A DNA stretch of 47,035 bases, from the NCBI RefSeq assembly GCF_027257195.1, contig NZ_JAPDFS010000001.1, positions 746,831 to 793,865 of the forward strand, read 5' to 3'. A program made the position numbers and the translations under genes. This stretch comes from Halorubrum sp. F4. GTDB lineage: Archaea; Halobacteriota; Halobacteria; Halobacteriales; Haloferacaceae. The notes beneath the pieces were generated by a model. The model did no database searches. It saw only the letters and a list, made by a program, of their open reading frames with translations, and had not been told where the DNA came from. Shown here piece by piece: positions 33,823-42,209 of this stretch. The first letter of the stretch is position 1; the number at the start of each line of letters is the position of its first letter.

Positions 33823-33830
33823 TCTATATA
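33823..33830 (+). promoter_or_regulatory. TATA box of the gene at 33853
   Basis: TCTATATA is centred 27 nt before ATG 33853 (leaderless). Confidence 0.65.
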
Positions 33831-33852
33831 CGGTCCCGACGAATCCGGCGTC

Positions 33853-34224
33853 ATGACCGGTCGATCCGTCGCGACGCTAGGGACCGCGCTGGCGACGTTC
33901 CTCCTCGTCTCCGTCCTTCTCACGGAGCTTCTGGCCGCCCGGATCGCCTTCTCGGCGATCGTTGCGCTCCCGGTCGGCGTCCTCGCCGGGACGACCGCGG
34001 GCATCGCGACGTGGATTCGCCTCTGGAGTCGTCCCTCCCTCCGCCCCGTCCTCCTCGGCGGATCGGCGGTCGGGTACGCGCTGCTCGTCGCGGCCGCGGC
34101 GTCGTACGCCGTTCCGTCGGCTCGTCAGTTCGTGAGTACGGAGAGCGCGCTCGGGTTCGCGGCCGTCTGCGGCGTCGCCGTCTTCGCGTTCGTTCGGCTG
34201 AATCCCGAGCGGTTCTCACGGTGA
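33853..34224 (+). CDS. Four-helix membrane protein, unknown function
   Basis: A 123-residue protein made almost wholly of four hydrophobic helices (ALATFLLVSVLLTELLA, AIVALPVGVLAGTTAGIAT, VLLGGSAVGYALLVAAAAS, GFAAVCGVAVFAFV) with short basic loops. It resembles small conserved haloarchaeal membrane proteins without assigned function. The promoter at 33823 fixes the start. It is convergent with azlD. Confidence 0.65.
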   Translation: MTGRSVATLGTALATFLLVSVLLTELLAARIAFSAIVALPVGVLAGTTAGIATWIRLWSRPSLRPVLLGGSAVGYALLVAAAASYAVPSARQFVSTESALGFAAVCGVAVFAFVRLNPERFSR

Positions 34225-34235
34225 ACCGTCGACGT

Positions 34236-34625
34236 TCACGCGAAGACGACGAACCGGAACAGCCAGAGAACGACCATGCCGACGGTGATGGTCGCGAAGA
34301 CGTTCTCGGTGCGCCAGGCGACCGCGCCGGCGACGACGCCGGCGATCAGTCGCTCGTCGGCGAGCGTCGCGACGACGCCGGGTCGGATCGTCACCAGGTC
34401 CGGGAACACGAGCGCCGCGAGCACCGCCGGCGGCACGTACTTGAGCGGGCGGCGGATCCGTTCGGGAACCCGGTCGATCCGCCCGAACAGGTGGATGAAG
34501 GAGAGCCGGAACGAGTACGTGGCGATCCCGATGACGACGATGGCGACCCAGACGTGCGGGGAGCTGACGAGGTCGGGAGACGCGGAGAGCACGGGGATCC
34601 CGGCGAGACCGGCGACCCCCGTCAT
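34236..34625 (-). CDS. azlD: Branched-chain amino acid exporter subunit AzlD
   Basis: A 129-residue membrane protein with three to four helices. The AzlD family pattern IATYSFRLSFIHLFGRI, RRPLKYVPPAVLAALVFP is clear. It is the small partner of AzlC in export of branched-chain amino acids and analogues. ATG 34625 overlaps the azlC stop by 4 nt, as expected for a coupled pair. Confidence 0.85.
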   Translation of the reverse strand: MTGVAGLAGIPVLSASPDLVSSPHVWVAIVVIGIATYSFRLSFIHLFGRIDRVPERIRRPLKYVPPAVLAALVFPDLVTIRPGVVATLADERLIAGVVAGAVAWRTENVFATITVGMVVLWLFRFVVFA

Positions 34626-35320
34626 CGCGTCCTCGCCTCCGTGAGCAGGCCGACGGCGATCCCCGAGACGGCCCCGACGAGGAGACCGAGGTTGAGGGGG
34701 AGCCCGGCAGCGACGACCGCGACCGCGCCGCCGGCGAGACCCGCCGCGGTGGTCGGCCGGTCCTTCATCGCGGGAACCAGGAGCGCGAGGAACACGAGCG
34801 GCACCGCGAACGTGAGCCCCCACGCGTCGGGGACGCCGGCACCCACGACGACGCCGACGACCGTCCCGATCTGCCAGACCACCCACAACGACGCCGCCGC
34901 CCCGAGGTAGTAGCGCCATCGACTGCGGTCGTCGTTGCGCTCGTACTCGGCGACCGAGAGCGCGTACGCCTGGTCGGTGAGCAGGTACGCGAGGGCGGCC
35001 CGCGTCCGACGGGCGTAGTCGGCGAAGTGCGGCGCGATGGACGCGGAGTACATCACCATCCGGAGGTTGATCACGGCCGCGGTGCCGATCACGACCGCGA
35101 GCGGCGCGTTCGACCCGAGGAGGTCGATCGCGGCGAGTTGGGACGCGCCCGCGAACACGATCACGGACAGCCCGACCGCCTCCGCCAGCGTGAGTCCGGC
35201 GTCGACGGCGGCGATCCCGGCGACGAGCGCGAACGGAACGATCCCGAGCATCAACGGGATCACGTCCCGCATGCCGGCCACCAGGTCCTCGTGGAGGACG
35301 CTTCCGTTCATGCGGGTCAT
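34622..35320 (-). CDS. azlC: Branched-chain amino acid exporter subunit AzlC
   Basis: A 232-residue membrane protein of the AzlC family. Motifs are PLMLGIVPFALVAGIAAVDAGL, VFAGASQLAAIDLLG and NLRMVMYSASIAPHF, followed by TDQAYALS. ATG 35320 overlaps the stop of the upstream trmJ gene (35317), so azlC and azlD appear to be cotranscribed with trmJ. A second ATG (MNGSVL, 35311) is possible. Confidence 0.87.
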   Translation of the reverse strand: MTRMNGSVLHEDLVAGMRDVIPLMLGIVPFALVAGIAAVDAGLTLAEAVGLSVIVFAGASQLAAIDLLGSNAPLAVVIGTAAVINLRMVMYSASIAPHFADYARRTRAALAYLLTDQAYALSVAEYERNDDRSRWRYYLGAAASLWVVWQIGTVVGVVVGAGVPDAWGLTFAVPLVFLALLVPAMKDRPTTAAGLAGGAVAVVAAGLPLNLGLLVGAVSGIAVGLLTEARTR

Positions 35321-36171
35321 TCGCGGGGGTAGGCCGGCTCGTCGTGTTTGGCCGCGAGGTAGTCGGCGTGTTCGAGCTTCGTCGTCGCCTTCCGAACCGT
35401 TCCGAGAAGCGAGTGGACCTCGCGTTCGGTCGGATGCGCGCGGCCGAGAAGCCGGCGCAACAACAGCGCGTTCTTCTCGCGGCGGTGTTCGCGCTGGCCG
35501 GCCGCCTCGAGGAAGTCGCCGAAGAGTTCGTGGAGCCGCTCCACGTCGGCCTCCGGCGCGCGGGTGACCGCGGTGTCCGGGAGCTGCGTCTCCTCGACCG
35601 TGAGATCGCGGAGCTCGTACAGGAGCACCGTCGCCGCCTGCCCGAGGTTGAGAACCGGGTAGTCGTCGGCGGCGGGGATCGAACACACCTCGTCGAGCCG
35701 CGAGAGCTCGTCGTTGTTGAGTCCGCGCCCCTCCCGGCCGAACACGATCGCGGTCGGCGCGTCGACGTCCGAAAGCGACTCCCGCAGCTCGACCGGGGTC
35801 TTGAACGGCCACCGCTCGTGGCTCCGGTCGTCCTCGCCGGTGATCGCGGTGGTCCCGACGGTGTGGTAGTTCTCGACGACCTCGTCGAAGGTCACCTCGT
35901 CGGCGTTCGGCAGGACGTCCTCGCGGGCGTGACCGGCGAAGCCGTACGCCTCGCCGTCCTCGTCCAGTTCCGGCGGGTCGATTAACTTGAGGTCCGAGAG
36001 CCCGAAGTTCTTCATCGCCCGCGCGATGGTGCCGACGTTGCCCGGCGTCTCCGGCTCCACGACGACCACCACCGGCTTGCGGCGCGTCGAGTTGCCGGCG
36101 GACTCTCCCGCGTCCCCTCCGTCGTCCGCGTCTCTTGTGTCCTCTCCGTCGTTCACGTCTCCCTCGCTCAT
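35317..36171 (-). CDS. trmJ: tRNA 2'-O-methyltransferase TrmJ (SPOUT family)
   Basis: A 284-residue SPOUT methyltransferase that methylates the 2'-OH at tRNA position 32. The core begins [20 protein letters not shown], and the knot motifs [15 protein letters not shown] and [16 protein letters not shown] are diagnostic. The first 30 residues are an acidic Asp/Gly-rich extension. The C-terminal helical domain ([17 protein letters not shown]) is that of archaeal TrmJ. It overlaps azlC downstream and the Cys-rich gene upstream (36168). Confidence 0.9.
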   Translation of the reverse strand: MSEGDVNDGEDTRDADDGGDAGESAGNSTRRKPVVVVVEPETPGNVGTIARAMKNFGLSDLKLIDPPELDEDGEAYGFAGHAREDVLPNADEVTFDEVVENYHTVGTTAITGEDDRSHERWPFKTPVELRESLSDVDAPTAIVFGREGRGLNNDELSRLDEVCSIPAADDYPVLNLGQAATVLLYELRDLTVEETQLPDTAVTRAPEADVERLHELFGDFLEAAGQREHRREKNALLLRRLLGRAHPTEREVHSLLGTVRKATTKLEHADYLAAKHDEPAYPRE

Positions 36172-36785
36172 CGGTTCGATGGATACTCCGTCGAGAGGTC
36201 GACGTCGGCGTCGGCGAGTTCCTCCTCGCTGAGTCGGTCGTCCGTCCCGTCGCCGTCCCCGTCACCCTCGTCTGACGACTTCTCGCCGGCGAGCGCACGG
36301 ATGTCGATCCGGTCGCCCTCGAAGTCCTCCTCGAGGCGCTTCTGGACCTCGTGTTGGTCGGGGAGGTCGGGGAGCCCGTCGGGGTCCTCCTCGACGTGCT
36401 CGACGGACGCGTAGCCGTCGGGGGCCCCGTTGCCGGCGGCGACCCACTCGTGGAAGCGGTCGCCGAACTCCCGTCGTCCCTTGTGCTCGCTGCCGCCGGC
36501 CTCGCGGAACCAGTAGATGAAGTCTGGCTCGTGTTCGGGACAGAGCAGGACCTCCCCGCCCGGCTCGCCGTACACGATCTCGGCCTCCTTACACCGGTGA
36601 ACCTCGGCGTCGCCGTACTCGAGATAACAGACGTCACACGGCTCCTCCACGAGCCCCACGAGCCTGACGAGCCGCTCTCTGGGCTCCTCGGGGATCTCGT
36701 CGAGGGGTTTCAACTCCCCGTCCTCGGAGATGATCTCCTCCTCGTCGAACCGCCAACCGCGGAGGCCGATGCTCACTTTCGCCAT
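36168..36785 (-). CDS. Conserved haloarchaeal protein with zinc-ribbon-like cysteines
   Basis: A 205-residue soluble acidic protein. A metal-binding region is suggested by [13 protein letters not shown] and [10 protein letters not shown] (residues about 50-90). The middle is [20 protein letters not shown], and the C-terminal 50 residues are very acidic with Asp/Gly repeats. The family is not named. It starts at ATG 36785 and overlaps trmJ by 4 nt, so a role in RNA modification or translation is a reasonable but unproven guess. Confidence 0.65.
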   Translation of the reverse strand: MAKVSIGLRGWRFDEEEIISEDGELKPLDEIPEEPRERLVRLVGLVEEPCDVCYLEYGDAEVHRCKEAEIVYGEPGGEVLLCPEHEPDFIYWFREAGGSEHKGRREFGDRFHEWVAAGNGAPDGYASVEHVEEDPDGLPDLPDQHEVQKRLEEDFEGDRIDIRALAGEKSSDEGDGDGDGTDDRLSEEELADADVDLSTEYPSNR

Positions 36786-36850
36786 GTCCACGGGTTCTCG
36801 CGGGGCGGATAAAAGCGCGTCCTTCCGGGCCTGCGGTTCCGGTACCGACC

Positions 36851-37306
36851 TTACGGGCGGTCGCGGTCGAGGGATCGTTCCCGCTCCCGTTTCCGCCACT
36901 CCGCCGCGTCCTCCGGCGTCTCGGTCTCGAGCAACTTGTCCAGTTTGTGCTCGAACTGCTCGTCCGTCAGGTCGCCCTCGGCGTATCTGGTTCGGAGTCT
37001 GTCGATCGCGTCGGCGGTTCCTCCGGTGGCGTCCTCGCGACGATCCGTCTCCCGAGTCTGCGTGTCCTCACGTGCGGTTCGGCCCTCGGGTCCGGTCTCC
37101 GTCGATCCGTCAGTCCCCTCCTCTTCCTCCTCCTCGTCGAACAGCATCGAGACGACCGGGACGACCACGACGTAGCCGAACAGCATGAGCGGGAGCCACC
37201 ACCCGAAATCGAGGAGGAGCGCGGCCAGCCAGACGCCGGTGACCACGGTCGAGGCGATCTCGGTCGCGTTCTCCTTCGCGCGGTCGAGCGGGGACGAGTC
37301 GGGCAT
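36851..37306 (-). CDS. Membrane protein with C-terminal SHOCT domain
   Basis: A 151-residue protein. Two membrane helices near the N-terminus ([37 protein letters not shown]) are followed by an acidic Glu-rich stretch, a Thr/Arg/Glu linker, and a SHOCT motif at the C-terminus ([20 protein letters not shown]). SHOCT is a short oligomerisation motif often tied to membrane proteins. Start ATG 37306; function unknown. It is divergent from folP across the second structured repeat. Confidence 0.75.
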   Translation of the reverse strand: MPDSSPLDRAKENATEIASTVVTGVWLAALLLDFGWWLPLMLFGYVVVVPVVSMLFDEEEEEEGTDGSTETGPEGRTAREDTQTRETDRREDATGGTADAIDRLRTRYAEGDLTDEQFEHKLDKLLETETPEDAAEWRKRERERSLDRDRP

Positions 37307-37376
37307 GCGACGGGATTCGACGGAGACGGACAAAACGGTACCGTCGGCTCGAAGGGTAGAACCCGTTGCCGGATCG

Positions 37377-37715
37377 GCGACCGTTTCCAAAGCCCCAGCC
37401 GGCTCGACCCGCCGGGATCCGCTGTGCTCCTCGCTCGCGGTGCTCGCTGCGGTGCTTGCGCCATCCGGGCGGGTCGAGCCGGCTGCCCCTTTGAATCCCA
37501 CCCGAACCACACTACCGGAAGACGTTCCTGCTCGCTTCGCTGCGCGGGCTGCGACGTCCGTACTCCCGCTCGTTTCACTCGCGGGACCGCCCCGCACCTC
37601 AAACCTCCCCAGCCTCGGTCTCGGTGACCCGCCGGAACCGCCGGCGGGTCACCTCGCCCTCCCTCGCGCGGGCGGTTCGCGCCCGTGCCGGGCGCTCACC
37701 GGCGCACGCCACCGC
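37377..37715 (+). repeat. Structured intergenic repeat, copy 2
   Basis: About 339 nt carrying the same ordered blocks as copy 1 (9151-9458) in the same orientation. Its stems are different in sequence but perfectly paired: GCCGGCTCGACCCGCC 37398-37413 with its complement 37468-37483 (16 bp); GGTGACCCGCCGG 37623-37635 with 37641-37653 (13 bp); GCGCCCG 37679-37685 with 37689-37695. An extra module of about 65 nt with its own hairpins lies between CCCCTTTGAATCCCACCCG and CGCCCCGCACCTCA (about 37505-37585). It lies between divergent genes. The gap 37307-37785 otherwise holds only the folP promoter. Confidence 0.75.
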
Positions 37716-37757
37716 GCGGTGGATCGTCCGTCGCCTCGCCCGCCGGTTCCGGGTCCG

Positions 37758-37765
37758 CTTTAAGA
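37758..37765 (+). promoter_or_regulatory. TATA box of folP
   Basis: CTTTAAGA, about 25 nt before ATG 37786; it supports that start over the open frame reaching back into the repeat. Confidence 0.45.
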
Positions 37766-37785
37766 GTCGCGACCCTCGATCCGGT

Positions 37786-38988
37786 ATGCGAAACGTGGAC
37801 GCCGCGGGCCTCGGGATCGGCGACGATCATCCACCCCGGATCATGGGCGTGTTGAACGTCTCCGCGGAGTCGCCGTACGATCCGAGCGTGTACGACGACC
37901 CGGGCAAGGCGGCCCGCTACGTCGACGAGGAACTGATCGACGAGGGCGCGGACGTCGTCGACGTCGGACTCGAATCGGCCAACAAGGACCTCGACGTGCT
38001 CTCGGCCGAGGAGGAGCTGGAGCGACTCGACGTGGCGCTCGAGACGCTCGAGTCGACCGCCGGCGACGCGGTCTGGTCGATCGAGACGCGATACCACGAG
38101 GTCGCGGACGCGGCCCTCTCGCGCGGATTCGACATGGTCAACGACGTCTGCGGGTTTGCCGACCCGGAGATGCCGCGCGTGTGTGCCGAACACGACGCCG
38201 CCGTCTCGAAGATGGCGTCGCCGCCGGACCTCGAGCGGCCGGGCGCGATCGAGGACGTCGACGGGATCTACGAGGCGCTCTCGCGGAACGGGTTCACGGA
38301 GAAGACGATCCTCGACCCCGCGTTCGGGGGCTGGTCCGAGGCCAAGACGCTCGCGGACGACCGCGAGACGTTCCGCCGGCTACGGGAGTTTCGAGGATAC
38401 GGTCGACCGGTTCTCGTCTCCATCAACCGGAAGAACTTCCTCCGTGACGTCGCCGGGCGGAGCACCGAAGCCGCGCTCCCGGTGTCGCTCGCGGCCACCT
38501 CGATGGCCGTCGAGCGCGGCGCACACGTGATCCGCACCCACGACGTGGCCGAGACCCGGGACGCGGCGCTGATCGGCGAGGAGTTCGCCCGGGACCGCAC
38601 CCGTCGAGACGGCGCGGTGGCGGTCGAGGAGCTGGACGTGACCACGGTCCGCGAGGCGGATCGCCACCTCGACCGGCTCGGAACCTCCCGCGAGACCTCA
38701 CGAGCGGTCGCCGACGCGGCGGTCGTCCGAACGTACGAGCTCTCGGGACTGTCTCCGGAGGCCGTCGGCGCGCTCCGGGCGGCCGCGAACGAGTGCGACG
38801 CCGCCTTCGCCGTCGGTCGGGAGCGCGGTGACGGCGACGACGGCGACGACGGCGGCGACGACACCCGCGAGGAACGGACGCGCGGCGTCCTCGTCGGCAC
38901 GGCTGTCGAGCTATCGACGGTCAGATCGGCCGCTTCCGGCGTTTCAAACGCGCTCGATGCCGCTCTCCGGACGATCGGCGACACCTAG
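37786..38988 (+). CDS. folP: Dihydropteroate synthase-like protein FolP
   Basis: A 400-residue protein. The N-terminal two thirds is a pterin-binding TIM barrel with IMGVLNVSAESPYD (10-30), ADVVDVGLESANKD, FDMVNDVCGF and the C-terminal GAHVIRTHDVAETRDA. This is the family of dihydropteroate synthase, which joins the pterin to p-aminobenzoate or an analogue. The last 120 residues form an extra domain (EELDVTTVREADRHLDRLG...) with an Asp/Gly-rich linker near 350-365, longer than bacterial enzymes. The next gene, mptE, makes the activated pterin it uses. Confidence 0.87.
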   Translation: MRNVDAAGLGIGDDHPPRIMGVLNVSAESPYDPSVYDDPGKAARYVDEELIDEGADVVDVGLESANKDLDVLSAEEELERLDVALETLESTAGDAVWSIETRYHEVADAALSRGFDMVNDVCGFADPEMPRVCAEHDAAVSKMASPPDLERPGAIEDVDGIYEALSRNGFTEKTILDPAFGGWSEAKTLADDRETFRRLREFRGYGRPVLVSINRKNFLRDVAGRSTEAALPVSLAATSMAVERGAHVIRTHDVAETRDAALIGEEFARDRTRRDGAVAVEELDVTTVREADRHLDRLGTSRETSRAVADAAVVRTYELSGLSPEAVGALRAAANECDAAFAVGRERGDGDDGDDGGDDTREERTRGVLVGTAVELSTVRSAASGVSNALDAALRTIGDT

Positions 38989-39006
38989 AAGTAAGAGAAA
39001 GTTTAT

Positions 39007-39160
39007 GCCGCCGTGTGGACAACGCTTCAACCGGACGCCGAAGGGGCATGCGGGTAGGGGTACTCTGTGCCACTTCGGCCCATACCATATTCATCCCCGC
39101 CAGCGGCGGCGCCGTCCGTCCCGACGAGGCCGTCGAGGTGGTTCCGAGGTGATCCAGTGA
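39007..39160 (+). other. Small open frame upstream of mptE, possibly a leader peptide
   Basis: A 50-residue frame starts at an ATG just after a TTTATG word and ends at TGA 39158-39160, overlapping the mptE GTG start. Its product is very basic in the second half (PRQRRRRPSRRGRRGG), unlike haloarchaeal proteins, so I doubt it is a stable protein. The exact stop/start overlap would nevertheless suit translational coupling. Confidence 0.25.
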
Positions 39161-39861
39161 ACTTCGAGACGTTCGAGCCGGTCTACGGGGCGATACTGGC
39201 CGACTTCGGGTTCGATCGCGACGCCGACGAGCACGCCCGCGACGTGGCCGCCGAGCTGTCAACGCCGTTCGATCTCTCGCGGTTCGACGACTGGAACGAC
39301 CGAACCGTCGCCGTGGCCGGAGGCGCACCGTGTCTCCACGAGGAGGCGGAGATCCACGTCGCCCGCGAGGCGGACGTCGTCGTCGCCGCGTCGACGGCGG
39401 CGGACGTCCTCCTCGATGCGGGCGTCGACGTCGATTGTCTGGTGACCGATCTCGACAAGAACCCGGAGACGGCCGTCGAGTTGACCGCCCACGGCGTGCC
39501 GGTCGCGGCACACGCCCACGGCGACAACCTGCCTGCGGTTCGGGAGTGGCTCCCACGGTTCGACGCGGATCACACGCTGACGACCACGCAGGCCGCTCCC
39601 GTCGGACCGGTCCGAAACCTCGGCGGGTTCACCGACGGCGACCGCGCCGCGTTCCTGGCGGATCACGTCGGAGCGGGCCGCTTGACCTTCCCGGGCTGGA
39701 ACTTCGACGATCCGGACGTGGGTCCGGTGAAGGCGCGAAAGCTCGACTGGGCCGCCCGCCTGCTCGGCTGGCTGGAGCGTCGCCGCGGCGAGCGGTTCGC
39801 CGTGCTGGACGGGCGGCGGAATCGGGTGCGAAAGGAGTTCGAGGCGCTTCTCGTCGAGTGA
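39157..39861 (+). CDS. mptE: 6-hydroxymethyl-7,8-dihydropterin pyrophosphokinase MptE
   Basis: A 234-residue archaeal-type pterin pyrophosphokinase (DUF115 family), replacing bacterial FolK. The start NFETFEPVYGAILADFGFDR is typical. The core has VAVAGGAPCL, DVDCLVTDLDKNPE, VAAHAHGDN and LGGFTDGDRA. GTG 39157 is chosen because conservation begins there. It follows folP on the same strand, so consecutive steps of pterin cofactor synthesis are together. Confidence 0.9.
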   Translation: MNFETFEPVYGAILADFGFDRDADEHARDVAAELSTPFDLSRFDDWNDRTVAVAGGAPCLHEEAEIHVAREADVVVAASTAADVLLDAGVDVDCLVTDLDKNPETAVELTAHGVPVAAHAHGDNLPAVREWLPRFDADHTLTTTQAAPVGPVRNLGGFTDGDRAAFLADHVGAGRLTFPGWNFDDPDVGPVKARKLDWAARLLGWLERRRGERFAVLDGRRNRVRKEFEALLVE

Positions 39862-39887
39862 GGCGCCGGCCGCACGCCGGCGAGCGA

Positions 39888-40079
39888 TCAGGCCCTAAGG
39901 AGTACTCCGTAGCCGAAGATCGACAGGAGCACGGCGAACAGGGCGATGAGCACGCGCCGTTTCGTGATCAACGGCCGTGTCCCGAGTCTTGACCGCTCGG
40001 GCGAGCGATGGCCGTCCCGTTTCCGCGATCCGTTTCGCCCCCCGTCGGAAAGACACTGCCTACTCGCGCGGTCACTCAT
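39888..40079 (-). CDS. Small tail-anchored protein at the end of the surface operon
   Basis: A 63-residue frame. The first 38 residues are basic and polar; the last 25 form one hydrophobic helix (VLIALFAVLLSIFGYGVLL) ending in Arg-Ala, so it could be a tail-anchored membrane protein. ATG 40079 overlaps the stop of the acidic protein gene by 8 nt, which suggests coupling. A shorter form beginning near the helix (at TTG or GTG codons) is also possible. No family recognised. Confidence 0.45.
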   Translation of the reverse strand: MSDRASRQCLSDGGRNGSRKRDGHRSPERSRLGTRPLITKRRVLIALFAVLLSIFGYGVLLRA

Positions 40080-41055
40080 CGTCGTCCTCTCCGGTGTCGT
40101 CGTCCTCTACGTCGTCGTTTCCAGTGTCGTCATCATCTCCAGCATCTTCGTCATCAGCGTCATCGTCGGCAGTATCTACATCGTCGTCTCCGGCGTCGCC
40201 GTCATCTCCGGCGTCATCGTCATCGTCTACGTCGTCTCCGACATCGTCGTCCCCGGCATCTACGACGTCATCTCCGTTATTCCCGTCGTCTTCGCTCTCA
40301 CCGTCTCCGGTGTCGTCGTTTTCATCGTCATCACCTTCGGGAGCGGATCGGGTCTCGTCCTCACCGCTCTCTCCGTCCTCGCCGTCTCCTCCGTTCTCAG
40401 TATCTTCCGCCGAGGTAGATCCCTCTCCGGTCGCATCGTCGTCCGTTTCGTCGTCGGTCTCCTCGCTTCCGTCGACGTCTCCGTCGTTTCCGGTCGTCTC
40501 CTCGTCGTTCTCGACGTCCCCGTTCTCGTCGTCGATCTCGCCCCCGTTCTCGGATTCGGCCGGTTGATCGGGAGTCGAATTCAGGCCGGGATCCGTCCCG
40601 TTCGTCGATCCGTCGTCCTCGGAATCGGTCTCGGGACCGTCCTCGCCTTCGGTCTCCAGCGTCTCGTTCTCCCCGTCGTCGAGGGGAGTTTGGGTGATTC
40701 CGATACCTTGACCGACACCCGATCCCTCGTTTTGACCGACCGCCTTTCCGTTGCCGTTGCTGGCACCCTTCTCCTTGCCCTCGCTGACGTCGTCTTCGCC
40801 GTCGGTTCCGTCCGTTTCGATGGCTCCATCGGTGTCATTGGCCTCGTCGGCGCCATCCGTCTCATTCCCGGGGTTCGAGTCGTTCACCGGCGGACCGCGC
40901 TCCTGGGATTCGAGTTCCTCGAACTCGTCGACGGTCGAGAAGTTCCCCTGGACGGTGACCTCGTCGGAGAACACCGCGAGCGTCCCGAATCCCCCGCCGA
41001 ATCCGGAGAGCAACACGAGAACCGCGACGACCAGCACCGACGCCGGGTGGTTCAT
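40072..41055 (-). CDS. Very acidic secreted protein with SipW-type signal
   Basis: A 327-residue protein. A hydrophobic N-terminus (VLVVAVLVLLSGFGGGFG) leads into TLAVFSDEVTVQGNFST, the pattern after SipW-type signal peptides of camelysin/TasA proteins. The remainder is low-complexity Asp, Glu, Gly, Asn and Thr with several N-x-S/T sequons; the last 100 residues are mostly Asp. No folded domain is visible beyond the first 50 residues. ATG 41055 overlaps the signal peptidase stop by 4 nt. A salt-tolerant, glycosylated spacer or matrix component is a guess from composition. Confidence 0.65.
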   Translation of the reverse strand: MNHPASVLVVAVLVLLSGFGGGFGTLAVFSDEVTVQGNFSTVDEFEELESQERGPPVNDSNPGNETDGADEANDTDGAIETDGTDGEDDVSEGKEKGASNGNGKAVGQNEGSGVGQGIGITQTPLDDGENETLETEGEDGPETDSEDDGSTNGTDPGLNSTPDQPAESENGGEIDDENGDVENDEETTGNDGDVDGSEETDDETDDDATGEGSTSAEDTENGGDGEDGESGEDETRSAPEGDDDENDDTGDGESEDDGNNGDDVVDAGDDDVGDDVDDDDDAGDDGDAGDDDVDTADDDADDEDAGDDDDTGNDDVEDDDTGEDDDE

Positions 41056-42209
41056 CGTCCCTCCTCCTCGGCGATCTCGGCGCTCCCGTCGACCGCCTCG
41101 GATCCACCGTCCGCGGCGGGTGCGATCACGGGTCGCTTGAAGATCCCCATCGGATTTCCGTCGCCGGTACCTCTCGATTCGTCGACAGGATCGTCGCCGT
41201 GGCCGTGAGTGACCTCGGGATCGTCGCCGGAGATACGGTCGCGTTCTCCGACCGTGGCGTTCTCTCCGTCGCGCTCGGTGTCCATGTCGCCGTCGTCGCC
41301 GTCACCGTCGTCTCCGTGGTCGACGCCATCGCCGTGGTCGCCGTCGTCCGCGTCGGATGCGGAATCGGACGGCCCGCCCCCGTCGCCGGCCGTGACGAGG
41401 AGCACGACCGCCATCAGAAGCGTCATCCCGGTGCCGACCGCGACCGCGATGGCGAGAGCGGTCTGGAGCGTGTACGCGACGTACGCCGCGTACGGAACGA
41501 ACAACAGGAGGACGCCGACGGCACCCTCCACCGTCCGGTTCGTCACGACGAATCCCGAGTCGATGGCGGAGTCGTCCGCGACCGCTTCCGTCGCGTCGCT
41601 CTCGGCGCTCGCCGCTTCCGACGTATCCGTATTCACCTCCGCGTCCACGTCGGCCGGGTCCATCTCGCCCGCGTCCACCGCGTCCGAGCCCTCACCGTTC
41701 CGGGTCCGGGAGCGGTAGAGACTCCAGACCTCGGAGAGCGCGAGGAGGGCGAACGGCACGACGACGAGCAGGACGAAGCCCGTCGAGGAGTCCGTGAACT
41801 GGACCACGTACCCGATGTACGGGATCGTGAACGCCACCGCGCCGAGAACGTTCGCGGCGGGCACGAGCCCGGAATCCGGTCCCTCGTTGGCGTCGCCCTT
41901 CGTCTCGAAGGCGATCTCCCCGCCGGCGGTCTCCACGCCGATGACGCGGTGGGTCACCGGCGTTTCGCTGTCGCCGCGGACGAAGGTGATCACGTCGCCC
42001 TCGGCGATCGTCGCCGGGTCGCGCTCGTCGACGATGACCACGTCGCCGGGGGCGATCGCGGGCGTCATGCTCGCCGTCAGGACGACGAAGCTGTACTCCG
42101 CCCCGACGACCGCCGGCATCGCGTACACCACGAAGGGGGCGACGACCGCGATCAACAGGGCGATCCCGAGCAGGTTAGCGAGTCGTTTGAGCGTGATAGG
42201 TGAGTTCAT
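41052..42209 (-). CDS. Archaeal/SipW-type signal peptidase I with extended acidic tail
   Basis: A 385-residue membrane protease of the S26B (Sec11/SipW) group. The catalytic Ser47 is in TASMTPAIAPGD, His87 in VTHRVIG and Asp106 in TKGDANEGPD, the Ser-His-Asp set of the archaeal and SipW type. One helix precedes the catalytic domain and at least three follow (about 130-155, 220-240, 245-268). The last 110 residues are Asp/His/Gly-rich (repeated DGDDGD, DHGD). Usual members are about 150-250 residues. It sits between substrates with SipW-like signals, so it is probably their dedicated processing enzyme. Confidence 0.87.
   Translation of the reverse strand: MNSPITLKRLANLLGIALLIAVVAPFVVYAMPAVVGAEYSFVVLTASMTPAIAPGDVVIVDERDPATIAEGDVITFVRGDSETPVTHRVIGVETAGGEIAFETKGDANEGPDSGLVPAANVLGAVAFTIPYIGYVVQFTDSSTGFVLLVVVPFALLALSEVWSLYRSRTRNGEGSDAVDAGEMDPADVDAEVNTDTSEAASAESDATEAVADDSAIDSGFVVTNRTVEGAVGVLLLFVPYAAYVAYTLQTALAIAVAVGTGMTLLMAVVLLVTAGDGGGPSDSASDADDGDHGDGVDHGDDGDGDDGDMDTERDGENATVGERDRISGDDPEVTHGHGDDPVDESRGTGDGNPMGIFKRPVIAPAADGGSEAVDGSAEIAEEEGR

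Noticed and set aside
37624..37785. An N-terminal extension of folP reaching into the repeat
   Set aside because: The added residues are Arg-rich repeat sequence, and a TATA box 25 nt before ATG 37786 supports the shorter protein.
40080..40420. The repetitive plus-strand GTC/TCC tract as a CRISPR or satellite array
   Set aside because: There is no constant repeat with unique spacers; the pattern follows from Asp/Glu/Gly codons of the minus-strand acidic gene.
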